The position numbers and the translations under genes are program-made. DNA of 64,000 bases, taken from the NCBI RefSeq assembly GCF_038725785.1, contig NZ_CP109796.1, positions 1,364,001 through 1,428,000 on the forward strand, given 5' to 3'. This DNA comes from Termitidicoccus mucosus. Its GTDB lineage: Bacteria > Verrucomicrobiota > Verrucomicrobiia > Opitutales > Opitutaceae. Below are positions 8,680 to 22,000 of this stretch, piece by piece. The first letter of the stretch is position 1. Every line of letters begins with the position of its first letter. The notes beneath the pieces are model-generated. The model did not search any database, was not told the origin of the DNA, and saw only the letters and a program-made list of their open reading frames with translations.

Positions 8680-8706
8680 CCGCCTCGCCGCCCATTGCGC
8701 CATGCC

Positions 8707-9492
8707 ATGATTACATATGGATTTTCAACGATAGGCTGCCCGGATCTCGACATGGATTCGGCATTGGAATTATGCATTCAATACGGACTCGATTTTCTGG
8801 AGCTGCGAGCGCTGGGAGGCAGCACCGATTTGCTTGAATATTTCAAGCAAAACAAAACGTCTGCCGGCATGCCGAAAGTGCTCGTCCTGGCATCATCCTT
8901 CGCCCTTCTCGGAGAAGATAAGGCAAGGAGGGAAAAACTGTATCGCGAAGCGGAACTTGCCGATAAAATCGGGGCGAAATATATCAGAGTTTTTGGGGCA
9001 GGCGGGAACAAGATGGAAAACAATTTAACCAGAATTCAGATCGAGGCGGCGGCCAGAACCATCGAAGCTCTGAGGAGAGAATTCGATAATAGAAACGTAT
9101 CATGCGAGTTGATTCTGGAGACGCACGATGTGCTTTCATTTTCCAAACCATGTTATGATTTGAATAACTGCCTGGACATCCCCGTCCCAATCCTGTGGGA
9201 CAGTTATCATACGTGGAGGCACGGGAAGGAATCGCCGGAGGACACATGGTCCCTGCTGGGACCCATGATCAAACACATACATTACAAAGACGGGCTTGCC
9301 TCGTCCGGATCATCAGCAGGGGCATATACGCTTCCAGGAGAGGGGCAGTATCCCTTGTCTGAATTGAAGCGTGTTTTGCAGTCTGGAAAATATGAGAATG
9401 GAATCTCTCTGGAGTGGGAAAAGTTGTGGCATCCGGCACTCCCTGCAATCCAAGAGGCGCTGAATGCCTTCATAAAAATTTTCTCATTATAA
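8707..9492 (+). CDS. sugar phosphate isomerase/epimerase (TIM barrel)
   Basis: 261 residues from the ATG at 8707 (MITYGFSTIG). Metal-ligand motifs of the xylose-isomerase-like fold are present: Glu in CELILETHD, Asp in PILWDSYHTWRHG, His in IKHIHYKDG and Glu in ISLEWEKLWHP. The WEKLWHP ending is typical of a branch of this family found in sugar clusters. The gene is visibly richer in A and T than its neighbours and uses codons such as AAA, ATA and AAT more often, which suggests separate acquisition. It is the third isomerase of this fold in the cluster and the last gene before a long gap. Confidence 0.85.
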   Translation: MITYGFSTIGCPDLDMDSALELCIQYGLDFLELRALGGSTDLLEYFKQNKTSAGMPKVLVLASSFALLGEDKARREKLYREAELADKIGAKYIRVFGAGGNKMENNLTRIQIEAAARTIEALRREFDNRNVSCELILETHDVLSFSKPCYDLNNCLDIPVPILWDSYHTWRHGKESPEDTWSLLGPMIKHIHYKDGLASSGSSAGAYTLPGEGQYPLSELKRVLQSGKYENGISLEWEKLWHPALPAIQEALNAFIKIFSL

Positions 9493-10098
9493 TACCGAGT
9501 CGCGTTCAGAGATATATTCCAAGATTCAGGCAACGACAGGCGTCTTTTGACGAGCGCAGTCTGGTCTGGAAGCAGAACATGAGAAAACAAAGGGGAATGT
9601 GGTGCTGTAGTCCCTGCCAAGGGTAGTCCTCGAAGTAAAATATAATGGGCGATCCAAAACCATTCCAGAGATCGTTTAACAAAAGATGAATTCATTAATC
9701 AATCCTTCGTAACCGGATGCAATTCCGATAAACAATCTGCCACCCAAGTTCTCCCCTGAATTGAAATGGTCGGGCGGTAAACGTAAAACAGGAAATCAAG
9801 GCCGCTTATTTTTTCAAAATCCCTACTTTCACAGGGAAAAACATATCGGTTGGCGTCTTATAGTGGATAAAACGGTTCGCTGCTAATCGTGAACGCAGGC
9901 TCCTGCACGCATCGAACGCCCTAAATCGACATCATTCGCATCATTTTCGGGCTGAAATGGGCACATTGGCGCCGAAATCAACCCAAGTTTTGCATCAAAT
10001 GGCGCACCGATGTCACTCTATTCCAAAGCCCGAACTAACTTGGTGTGAGTTGTCGCTACTCTCCTGATCAAGGCGCTGTAGCCTAGCATTTTAAAAGG
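9493..10098 (+). other. 606-bp gap without a recognised gene
   Basis: This stretch lies between the tail of the catabolic cluster and the 3' end of the leftward autotransporter gene. GC content is lower than in flanking genes, and no open frame here resembles a protein I know. No convincing hairpin with a T-tract was found, although two converging transcripts should end here. Confidence 0.5.
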
Positions 10099-13000
10099 TT
10101 ACCACAGGCGGCGGTAGCCGAGGTTGATGCCCCAGGGGCGCTCGTAGCGGGCGGCCCTGGCGTATTCGTAATCCAGATACATCTGGCTCAGGTCGTTGAT
10201 GCGATACATCGTCCCGAAGCCGAACTCCACGCGCTTGCCGTCGTAATCGGGGCGCATGCTCTTGCCGTGCGCGGTGACCTCGCCGCCGTCGGAATCGACC
10301 GCGACCGCGGCAAATTTGCCATACGGATACCAGCGGCTGTCCCGGAACTGCCGGCCAAAGCGCACCTGGGCGCGATACTGCGCGAGCATCGTGTTGCCCA
10401 CGCTCACATGAATCGGACGCAGGCGCGGCGTGCGGTCGGTGTCGTAATCGACGTCGTTGAGCCACATCACGCCGGCCTGCACCGCCGGCTCCACCCACCA
10501 GCCGTCCGCGCGTTGCAGGCGGCGGCCAAGCTCCAGCGAGACGCTTTGCGCGTTCGACGAGTAGTGGCCGGTGGTCACGTGGCCGTCCACGGCACGGGCC
10601 TCGAAGCTGTTCTTGTAACGGTCAACCCGCGCCACGAGGTCGGCAAACCAGCCGTCGGGCGTGAGGTGCGTGAAGTAGGCGCCGAGCGAGATGTTGCGCG
10701 TGTCTCCCTTGCCGTGGTTATGGAATTCGCGGCTCGTGTTGCCCATGTCAACAAAGCCGCCGAGGAGGTTCACGCCGTTTTCCAGGCTGAACGCCTTGTC
10801 GAGGCCGCCGGTCAGGCCGAAGCCGTATTGGCGGTAGCCCAAGCCGGTGATGGCGTTGGAGGCGTTCAGGCGGTAGCCGCGCGTCCTGACCCAGACGTTG
10901 CCGAAGCCGGTGTCGGAATCGCGGGCAGAAATGCCCGCGCTCCTTTGGGCGGCGGAGCCGTCCTGGAGGTTTTCCATGCGCACCTCGCCCATGCGCTGGT
11001 GCAGGCTGTCGTTCCAGTCGAGGCCCAGCGGGGAGGCGGTATTCAGGATGGCGTCGGCGGCGTGCGAGAGGCCGGCGTCGGTCAGATACCATTTGTTCAG
11101 GTCGGGGGTGTATGAGGTGCCGTCGCCGCGGAGCAGTTCGAGGACGGTCACGCCGTATTCGAGTTTGCCGCCGGGATTGCCGAGCGTGAAGACCGGCGCG
11201 CCGGTGCCGGTGGTGATCAGCTCGATCGCCAGATTCATCACCGCGGGCTCGCCGGACGGATTGACAAACACGGTGTGCGCGCCGGCGCCGGCGCTGGCGA
11301 TGGTGAGGTGGTTGGCCACGGTGCCGGCGGGGTTGATGCCGTCGTGGGCGGCGGCGAGGTCGGCGTTGAGGAGGAACGCGCCGGGCGTGTTGCCGAGGGT
11401 CTGGATGGTCGCGGTGCCGGTCGGGGTGCCGAAGGCGACGCTGCCCTGATTGTTCAGCGTGCCTAGGCGGATGCCGTTCACGTCGAGCCAGAGAGTCGAG
11501 GCGGCGTCGAGGTTGACGGTGCCGGCGTCGCCGGCCAGGCCGGTGGCGTGCGCGAGGTGGACGACGGCATTCTTCAGCGTGGCGTTCGCGATGGCGTTTC
11601 CGTGTGCGACGGTCAGGCCGGCGTTGCCGCTGTTGGTCACGGCGAAGCTGCCGGAGCCGGCGAGATAGTTTTGGAGCGTGCCCGAGACGCCAAGCAACTC
11701 ATAAGCCGCGCCGGTCGCCACGCCCACGGGCGCGTCGCCGAGGTTGTCGATGAGCGTGGCGGTCACGCGGCCCGAGGCGATGGTGGCGGTGCCGTGGAAG
11801 GCGGGGCTGGCGCCGGTGAGCGTGACCGTGCCGGTGTTGGTTTTTTGGAAGAGGCCGTCGCCTTCGAGCGTGTTGCGCATCGTGCCGCTGGCGGCATTGT
11901 CCACTTGCAGGGTGCCGCCGAGCACGATGTGCGCGGTGCCGAGGCCGGCGGTGTCGGCGAGGCGGGCGTGCGCGCCGGCCGCGAGGGTCGTGCTGGCGCT
12001 GAAGCCGGCGTTTGCGGAGAGGATGTCGAGCCGGCCGGAGGCGAGCGTGAGCGCGCCGGTGCCGGTGAGGGAGCCGGCGACGGTGCCGCTGGTCGCGCCG
12101 GTGTAGCGGTTGGAGCCGGTGATGGTCAGGTCGCCGCCGTGGAGGTCGAGGGTCGTGCCGACGGCGGTGTTGAGCAGGCCGACGGTTTGGGTCTTGCCCG
12201 CGATGTCAACGGTGGCGGAGCCGGTGAGGTCGAGCTGCGAGGTGAGGCCGAAGGCGTGGTCGGTGAGGAACTCGACGAGGCCGCGGCTGACGAGGGTCCG
12301 CCCGGTGTAGTTGCTGTTGGCGTTGCCGACGATGATGCGGGTGTCCGAGCCGGTGCCGGCGGCGCGGAACTCGAAGCCGGCGTCGTGCTCGGCGCCGGTG
12401 GAGGCGTCGGACGGGTTCGGGCCGGCCTTGCTGGTGAGCTGGACGGTGACGGCGTTGTCGTTCGCGCCGGTGTTGTCGAGGACGAAGAGCTTGCCGGCCT
12501 CGTCGGCGTTGATGCGGGTGAGGCCGTAGGTGACGTAGAGGCCGTTTTTGCTGTCCACGCCGGGGGCTGAACCGCTGACGACGGAGGCGCTGTAGTTGTA
12601 GTAGCCGGTCGCGGCGGAGCTGGCGGCGTCGGGCGCGGCGAAGGTGATGAGCGTGGGGTCGCCGACGGTGCTGCCGTCGAAGCGGGTGAGCGCGACGGTG
12701 ACGTTGTCAACCGTGCCCATGGCACGGACGACCTGGACGCTGTTGAGCGGGTTGAAATCGTCCTCGAACGGATTCGCGGCGGAGGCCGACGGCGGGACGG
12801 GGGCGATGCCCGTCGGGATGTCGAGCGCGAGCGTGCCGGAGCCGGAGAGGTCGGTGACGATGAGGAAGCCCGCGAGCACGGTCGAGGTGCTGCCGGTGGT
12901 GGCGACCTTGAGCGTGCCGCCGTCGAAGGCGAGGTTGCCCAGCGCGTAGGTGCCGCTGAGGAGCGTGGAGGCGCCGGGGCCGAGCTTGAGGGTGGCGTTG

Positions 13001-16000
13001 GCGAGCGTGCCCGCGCCTTTGCCGGTGGCGGCGTTGATGTTCGCGTCGGCGGCGTCGAGGAGGAAGCGGCCCTGGCGCAGGTTCAGGGTGCCGGTGAAGG
13101 CGGCGTTGCGCGACTTGGCGGGGGCGGTGTCGAAGCGGAAGGCGTCGGTCGCGTCGTCGAGGGTGGCGCGCAGTTCGCCGGCGCCGTTGAGGGCGTTGGC
13201 GAAGGTGTAGGTGCCGCTGGTGGCGGTGAGGGCGAGCGTGCCGGTGAGGTCAACGATCGCGCCGTCGCCGAGGCGGGCCTTGCTGTCGGTCGCGGCGGTG
13301 TCGGCGTAGGCGGCGGAGGTCATGACGGCCCACGTGCCGGTGAAGGCGCTGTTGTTCGCGCCGAGGGTGGCGGTCTGGCCGGTGACGCTCACGGTGGCGG
13401 CGCTGACGGTGCTGGTGATCTCGCGGAGGTAGGTGCCGGAGGCCGCGAGGTCGAGGTTGAGGACGGCGGTGCCGGAAACGTTGACGAGCTTGCCGGGGGC
13501 CTGCGTGCCGGTGGCGAGGACGTCGGTGAGGCGGAGCGCGCCGCGGTTGACCTCGACGTTGCCGGAGAAGGCGGTGTTCTGGCGCGCGAGGGTCACGGTG
13601 CCGGTGTTGGTTTTTTCGAGCGTGCCCGCGCCGGCCAGGATGCCGCGCGCGTCGGCGGGGATGGCCGCAAGCGTGCCGTCGCCGGAGCCGGTGCCGAGCG
13701 TCCAGCCGGACGCGCTGTCCACGATGAAGCGGCTGTTGGCCTCGATGAGGACGGCGCGGGCGTCACCGAAAGTCGTGGCGCTGGTGACGGCGAGCGTGCC
13801 GGAGGTCGCCGCGTCGCCGGCATGGTAGGAGCCGGCGAAGGCGGTGTTGCTTCCCGTGAGGGTGACGTTGCCGGCGTTGGCGACCTCGACGATGCCGCCG
13901 CCCGCGAGGTTTTTGCCAAAAACGCCCGTCGCGCCGTCGAAGCGGAGCAGGCCGTTGGCGGCGGCGGGCGCGGCGATGGAGCCGCTGCCTCGCACGGTGA
14001 CGAGGCCGGGCGTGGCCGCGCCGAGGCCGGAGGTCTGGTTGAGGATGGCGGTCGCGCCGGCGGCGATGTCCACGGCGGCGGCGAGCGCGGCGTTGGAGCC
14101 GGTGACGGCGAGCGTGCCGGCGTTGAGTAGGAGCGCGCCGGTGCCGGTGAGGGCGTTGTGGCCGCGCACGGCGCCGCCGGCGTCGGCGATGGTGAGCGTG
14201 CCGGAGGAGCCGAGGTGGAGGACGCCGGTGTGCGCGCCGCCGGTGTTGTCGATGTCAACCGAGCCGACGATTTGCGCGGTGGCGCCGAGGTCGGCACGGG
14301 CGTTGGAGGCGGTGACGACGAGGCGGCTGGTGTGCGTGCCGGTGGTGCCGAGGGCGTTGCTGACGCCGAGGTTGAGCGTGGTGTTGTTGCCGACGGTCGT
14401 CGTGCCGGTGTAGGTGTTCTGGCTGGTCAGCGTGATGCCGGGGGCCGAGCCCGTGCCGCTGGCGAAGAGGACGCTGCCGTTGGTCGTCTTGTCGGTGATG
14501 AGGGTGTCGAAGATGCCGGTGGCGTCGTCGTATTTGCGCACGACCTGAAGCTCGAGGCCGTTGTAAACATCGAGCTGGGTGAGGCGGTAGCCGATGCTCA
14601 GGTCGCTGCCGGAATTGGTGAGGGCCGCGACGTTGTAGTGGGCGTCGGCGACGGTGCCGGAATTCTGGACGACGGTTTGCGTGATGGTGGTGGCGAAGGT
14701 CTGCACGCCGCCGACGCTGAGCCGCACGTCGATGTCGCCGGTGGAAACGGCGCCCGCGATGTTGCTGGTGCTGGTGGCCAGCAGGATGGCGTTGGTGTTG
14801 CCCTGCATGGCAAAGAGCGAGGCGTCGTTGCCATAGAGCGGTTTCACGAAGACAGCGTCCACGTCGTTGCCAAGGTCAACCAGGAAGGTGGTCGTGCCGG
14901 TACCCGCCGTGGCGGAGTCGGAGCGGATGGAGCCGGCGGCGATGACGCCGGTGGCCTTGTTCGCGCCGTCAATCGTCCACGCGAGGGTGCCGCCGTTGAG
15001 GGCGAGGGCGGAGTGGCGCAGATCCCACGCGCGACCGGGGGCGGCGGTGTTGCTGGTGACCGTGCCGAAGCTGCCGGGCTTGGTGACGAGGTCCGCGCCG
15101 CCGTTGAAAAAGGCGGTCGTCACCGCGTCGATGGCGTAGCGGACGTTTTGCATCCGGGCCTCGCCGGTGAAGGCCGCGCCGTTGGCGAGCGCGGCGGCGG
15201 TGCCGCTGCCGAAGGCAAAGGTGGTGCCGCTGTCCGCGACCAGCACGCCGGCGGCGGCGGCGGCGGACTTGATGATGTTGCCCAGCGCGTAGGCGCCGGT
15301 GTGGGACGCGATGGTGAAGGTGCCGGTCCGCGCGATGGCGACCGTGGAGCTGACCGCGCCCGCAGTGGCGGCGCTGCCGGTGATGGCGAGCGCGCCGTCG
15401 TTGACCCACGTGCCGCCGGTGTAATCGCTGGAGCCGGTGAGCGTGATGGTGCCGCTCGCGCCCGCCACGGTGGAGTCCTTCACGACCTTGAGCGAGCCGC
15501 TGAGCAGGGTGCCGAAAAGGATGTCGTCGGTGTGGTCGAACTTGAAGGTCGCGTCGCCCGCGCCGCCGACGACCCTGCTCACGGCAAGCGTGCCGGAGCG
15601 GCTGCCGGTGCCGAAGTTGACGAGGCCGGTGGAGTATTGGTCGTCCGCGACCGTAAGCGTGCCGGTGGTCTGGACGAGCGCGCCGGCGGCGATGTTCAAC
15701 GTGCCGCGGCCCGCATATTGCCCGGATTGGGCCTGACCATACAGATTGCCCACCCCGACATAAATGCCGCCCGTGGTGACAAATTCGGAGCCGGAGCCGG
15801 TCACCGTGAGCGCGCCGGTGCCGCTGGTGGCACTGCCGCCGCTTATCCAGCCGATGTTGCCGATGTAAACATGCGCCGCATTGCCGTTGAACCTGCCGCC
15901 GTCGGCCACGGTCACCACGCCGTCCGCGCCGTCGCCGATGGTGAGCTGGTTGCTCAGGTTCCAGACGGAGCCGCTGCCGGTGACCAGCACCTCACCATGG

Positions 16001-19000
16001 CCGCGATTCACCCCGAGGAACGGCGCCTCGTTGTAGATAAACCCGCCGATGCTGGCGGCGTTCGACGCCAGTTCGCCGCCGTTTTCGACGACCAGCCGCC
16101 CGCTGCCGGAGAAGCCCACCGTGACGGCGGTCTTGGCCACGCCGCCCACCGACGCGCTGATTTTCGAGCCCGTGCCGGAAATGAGCACCGCGCCCTCGCT
16201 GTTGTCCGCCGAGGCGAGGACGAGGCGGTCGGTGGTCACGGTGGAGCCGTCGAGCACGTTGAGCGTGCCTTTGCCTCTGCTACCGACGGTGAGACGCGAA
16301 TCAATGCTGCCACTGGAGGCGGAGTTCACCCAGGTCGAGGAGCCGGTCAATGTCACCGTGCCCTCGGAGCCGGCCTCCTGGCCGATGTGGGTGCGGAATT
16401 TGTTCGTCGCGTCGCCCGGATAAACCGTGCCGGTGGTGACGAGCCGGCCCTGGTCGCCGAGGAGAAGGGTGCCGGTGCCGGTCTGGCCGACGGCGAAGGC
16501 CTTGCTGTTCCACACGGCGGTCGAGCCGGTGACGGTGGCGACCGCGCCGCCGTCGATGACGCCGGCGGAGGAATTGTTGATGCGGCCGGTGCCGGTGAGG
16601 GCGAGCGTGCCGCCGAGGACGGCGGTCGTGCCGGAATAATTGTTGATGGCGCTGAGGATGAGCGTGCCGACGCCGAACTTGGCGAGCGATTTGCCGTCCC
16701 AGACCGCGCCATTCTGGGGTTCGTCATTCAAGGCCACATCGACCTCGAAGGCGTTCGTGCCGGCGAGGGTGAAGGTGCCGTGGCTGTTGGTGGGCGTGGC
16801 ATACCAGGAAAGGCCGTAGCCGACGTAATAATCCGTCCCGCCCACGATGATGCCGCCGCCGTGCAGGTAGTCGAGCGTGTTGCCCATGCCGCCGACGTTC
16901 ACGGTGTCGAAGTCGCCCGTGATGGTGTTGGTCGTGTGGATGATGATTTCGCGCGTGTTGATGAGCTGGCTGGCCTTGGCGACGGTGGTGGAGGAGTCAA
17001 CGTAGCCGGTGACGTTAAGCGTGCCGGAGAGCGAGGCGCCGGCGGCAGTGAGGCGCGCGGGCTGGCCGGTGCCGGTAAGGGCGTAGTTGAGCGAGGAGGC
17101 GGCGTTTTGCGAATACGTGCCGCCCGCGGCGACGGTGCCGCCCGCAGCCACGGTGAGCACGCCGGTGCCGCTGGCGCCGACGAACAGGTCGCCCCCCGAC
17201 GTCAGCCAGCCACTGCTGGTGACGGTGACCGCACCCGCGCCGTCACGACCAATGTAAACCTCGGTTGTCGCATCCAGCCGCCCGCCGCTGACCGAGCCGC
17301 TGCCGGTCGCGCCGGAGAAGTAACCGAAATTGACTTCGTTTCCGCGCGCCGTGCCACCGCTGATGGCAAACACGCCGTTGCCCTCGCTGCCGACAATCAA
17401 ATCGCTGAACGTATCGAGCAGCCCGGCGGTGACCGTGCCGCTGCCGGTCGCGCCAGCGTTGTAGCCGAAGACAATGTTGCCGCCCGTCGCCGCCGCAGTG
17501 CCGCCGTTCAGCGTCAGCGCGCCCGCGCCGTCAATGCCGACATAAATATCGCTGGCGGCAAGGTGGCCGCCGTTCACGACAACCGTGCCCGAACCGCCGT
17601 AGGAGATGACGACGGTGTTGGCCGCCGTGACCGTGCCGGTGATGTTCAGCACGCCCGTGCCGTCGTCACCGACCACGATGCTGTTCGTCGCGGCGAGATA
17701 CCCGCTGACATTGATGGTGCCGCTGTCCGCCACCTCGTCGCCGATTAAAACATCGCTCGTGCCGCCCGTCCAGCCGGCGATGCTCAGCACGCCGCCGTTG
17801 ACGGCGGTCCTGCCGGTGTAGGTATTCGTGCCGCTGAGGGTGGCCTGGCCGGGGCCGACCTTGGCAAGGTGGCCCGCGTCGCTGATGGTGCCACTGAGCG
17901 TGAGGCTGGTCACGGCGGCGGGGGTGGAAATCGTGGCGGTCTTGTTGGTGGCGATGACAATGTTGTTGGTCGCGGTGGCGGTGGCGTCGGCGCGGAGGGT
18001 GGCGTCCTGTTCGAAGTGGATGCCGATGCCGCCGTCGCCGAGCTGGGCGCCGCTGTTGAAGGCGAGCGTGCCGGCGGAGCCCGCGCCACCCGCGGTGCCG
18101 AGCCAGATGCCGCCGGCGAAGGTGTTGCCGGCGTTGCGGAAGACGAGCGCGCCGGTGCCGGTCTTCACGAGGGTCTGCGGGGCGGTGGTGTTGGTGGCGT
18201 AGGAGGCGGGGGCGCCCAGCAGGAGCGCGCCGGTGAAGGTGGAGGTGGTGGCGATGGAGCCGCCGGTGAAGGTGTAGGCAAGGACGTTGTTGTCCACGCG
18301 CATGCCGGTGACGGTCACGCCGCTGCCGGTGACGGCCACGGTGTTGCTCGTGACGGCGGCGGCGGTGAAGGCGGCGGCGGCGTAGTCGTAAACACGGTCG
18401 CCGAAGTAAACGGCGTCGGCGTTGACGACGTGGCCCTCACGGGTGCCGCTAAGACCGAGGTTGTGGTTGACCCAGAGTTCGTTGGAGAGGGAGTTGGTGT
18501 CGTAGGGGTTCCACGTGGCGAGGCCGGAGCCGTTGCCGACCCAATACATGTAGAGGTTGTTTTCCTCGGCGAGGAGCCAGATGTCGCGGTTGGTGGTGGC
18601 GTTGGTGAGGCGGGCGTCGTCGCCGAGCACGAGTTCGAGGGTGTGGCGGTCGGTGAGGTCCTCGCCGTGGGCGGTGACGGTGAGGTTGTTGAGGATGCCG
18701 GAGCCGAGGGCGGCGCCGGTCTCGACGAGGAGGAACTGGCCGAAGGTGAAATCGAAGAGGTCGAAGTCGGCGGCGGCGCCGGCGGCGAGGACGCCGTTGG
18801 TGACGAGGCGGTCGGCGGTGCCGGTGCGGGTGATGTCGTAGGCGCCGGGGTTGCCCAGATCGACGCGGATGGCGGCGTTGTTGAGCGTGAGGGAGCCGGC
18901 GGCGCTGGTGTCAAACGTGAGCGCGCCGATGCTGCCGGGGGCGTGCGCCGTGGCGCTTTCGATGAAGAGGCCGGGGAGCGCGTCGGCGGAGACGAGGCCA

Positions 19001-22000
19001 GAGAGCGTGACAGCCCGCGCGGCGATGGTGCCGCCGCCGGTGAGCCAGGCGGTGGAGGAAAGCGTGAAGGCGGTGGCGGCGGCGTTGTCGCCGAAAGCGG
19101 TGTTTTGCGTGACGCGGAACGCGCCGTCGTTGACGTTGACGGCGCCGGTGAAGACGGAGCGGTTGGCCGTGCCGTCGGTGCCGCTGAACATGAGCGCGCC
19201 GGCGCCGTCCTTGACGAGGGTGTTGCCGGCGGCGGAGGTGTAAACGGTGTCGTCGAAGATGACGTGGCGCGAGCCGGTGACGGCGAAGAGCGAGTTGGCG
19301 GCGCTGAAATACGCGGCCTCGCCGAGCGAGGCGGTATTGCCGGAGAAGACGATGTCGCCGGCGGCGGCGTTGAGGGCGAGCGAGCCGCTGGTGTGGAGCG
19401 CGCCGCCGTAGCCGTTGGGGCCGCTGGCGGTGTTGCCGGTGATGAGCGCGGCGGCGGCGCCGGTGTTGGCGATGGAAATGCCCGTCCCGACAATGGCCCC
19501 GCCGTAGGTGGAGACCGCGCCCGAGGCGGTGTTGCCGGAAATCGTGATGCCCGCGCCGGCGAGCGTGACGCCGCCGTTCGCCATGATGGCCCCGCCAAAG
19601 GCGTTTGCGACGCCCGAGGCGGTGTTGCCGGTGAAGACAAGGCTGGAGCCGGTGAGCGTGACCGCGCCGCCGCTGTAAATGGCCCCGCCGTAGGAAATGC
19701 CAGCCGTGACACTGGCGACGTTGGAGGTGAAGCGGAGGTCGCGCCCGGTGAGCGCGAGGGTGCCGGCGCCGGCGTAAATCGCGCCGCCGTAGCCAAGGCC
19801 CGTGGTGTTGCTGGCGAAGGCGAGGCTGGCGAGCGGGGCGTTGAAGACGAGCTGGCCGCCGTCGGCGACATTGATGGCCGCGCCGGGGGCAAAGGTGCCG
19901 GTGTTGACGTTCTGGATGGTAAGGGTGGTGTTGCCGGCCGGCGCGAGGGTGAGGGTGCCGGTGGCGGCGGTGACGTCGATGTGGTTGCGGATGGCGCGGT
20001 TCGTGTCGGTGGAGAGGGTGGCGGCGCCGTTCACGGTGACGAGGCCGGCGGTGCCGCCCGGCGTCGCGTAGGCGGAGAGGGCGGTGTTGCTGGCGACGCG
20101 GAGGTTGCCGGCGGTGAGCGTCGCGCCGCCGAGGAAGGTGTTGTTGCCGGAAAGGGCGAGGATGCCGAAGTCGGTTTTCGCGATCGCGCCGGTGCCGGAG
20201 ATGACGCCCGAGGCGGTGAGGATGCCGGAGCCGGCGATGTCGAAGACGGCGGTCTTGCTCGCGCTGACGACGATGGGCGCGGCGAGGGTGGTGTTGACGG
20301 CGCTGAGGTAGTCGAGGGTGCCGGTGCCGAGGAAGGTGATGGCCCGGCCCGCGCCCGCGCCGACGCCGAGTTGGTTGCCGTTGGCGAAGCGGATGAGGCC
20401 GCCCGCGGAGCCGTCGGTGCCGCCGATGACGACGCCCTCGGCGAAGGTGTTGGCGCCGTTGGCGAAGTCGAGCATGCCGTCGCCGGTCTTGGTGAGTTTG
20501 CCGGTGTATTTGGCGATGCCGTAGTCGTTGGTGCCGGTGGTGTCGGTGGAGGGGAGGATGGTGGTCTTGTCGATGTCCGCGAGGGCGAGGGTGCTGATGT
20601 TGCCCGCGCCGGAGAGGCGGACGATGCCGGTGGCGGCGGTGTCCACGAAGAGGTCCACGGGACGGACGGTGCCGGTGACGGTGTAGTCGCGGGTGAAGCC
20701 GGCGGCGGCGGCGAAGGTGACCATGTCGCCGTTGATGAAGAGGTTGGTGGCGGGGCCGGCGTCGTGCTCCGCCCAGTCGTTGGTGAGGTTGCCGCCATCG
20801 GGGTTGAGGCCGTTGAAGACCCAGGTGTTGTCGTCCTGCCAAAGGCTGGCGGCGGCGGTGGCGATGACGTGGCGGTTGCGGGCTGCGACGTTGAGGTAGA
20901 GGTTGCCGGCCTCGGTGTAGGAGATGACGCGGGCGCGGCCGAGGCGGGGGTCGGAGGCGCCGGTGAGGCCGGTGGAGGCGATGTTGAGGCCGGGCGCGCC
21001 GGCCTCCCAGTAAACGGCGGCGCCGCTCTGGTTCTTCGCGGTGTTGAAGCCGGTGATGCCGCCAGTGGTGGTCATGAGGAGGTATTTGCCGTGCACCATG
21101 TCGTCGAGGTCGAGGCGCAGGGCGTCGTCCAGGGTCGCGCCGGCAAAGGAGGCCGCGCCGGTGACGGAGACGCGATCGGAGAGAAGATTGCCGGGGTGCG
21201 CGGTGTCGGCGGCGGTGCCGAGGTTGACCAGCCAGTTGGCGGTGGCGGCGAGGGTGACGTCGCCGTAGAGGTGGAGCGTGCCGAAGGAGCCGCTGGAGGC
21301 GCCGGTGTAGTGGGTGTCGCGCACGCCGTCGTTGTAGAGGTCGAGGACGCCGTCGAGGGCGATGCCGTTGCGCGCGCCGATGCGACCCTGCCCGGCGAGG
21401 GTGCCGCCGGCGGCGAGGGTGAAGGTGTCGGCGATGGCGGTGTAAACGTCGGGAACGCTCACGGTCGTGCCGGTGACGGCGGCGGCGGAGCCGGTGGCAT
21501 AGGTGATGGAGAGGCCGTGGCTGGCGTCGTCCACGATTTCCTGGCCGAGGTAGCGGGTGGCGCCGCCGGCGAGGATCAGGGTCGCGCCGGCGTTGACGGT
21601 GGTGCTGCCCTCGACGGCGTTGTTGCCGCCGTGGAAGATGGCGACGGGCGAGTCGGCGCCCGAGCCGATGGTGATGCGGGCGGTGTTGCCGGCGGAGTCG
21701 GAGCCGGAGGCGGTGAGGGGATCGCGGAAGGTGACGGTGTTTGTGCCCAGAATGTCGAGCGCGGCCGCGCCGGCGAGATGGATGGCGCTGGAGGAGCCCG
21801 CGTCCGGATTCCGGAGGGCGGTGCTGTAAACGTCGAGCGGGTAGGCGATGCCGGCGAGGTTGCCCTCGAAGAGGATGCCGCCCGCCGTGGTGTCGAGGAC
21901 GAGGTGGCCCACGCCCTTGGAGTTCGCGACGAGGCCGAGGAGCTGGGAGCCGTCCACGAAGATGCCGGCGCCCTGGCCGACGGAGGTGTTGGCGAGGATT

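Noticed and set aside
17120-17800. Regular short repeats that might be a CRISPR array
   Set aside because: The repeats are in-frame protein-coding units of varying sequence inside the autotransporter, with no constant repeat or unique spacers and no cas genes. No CRISPR array is seen in the window.
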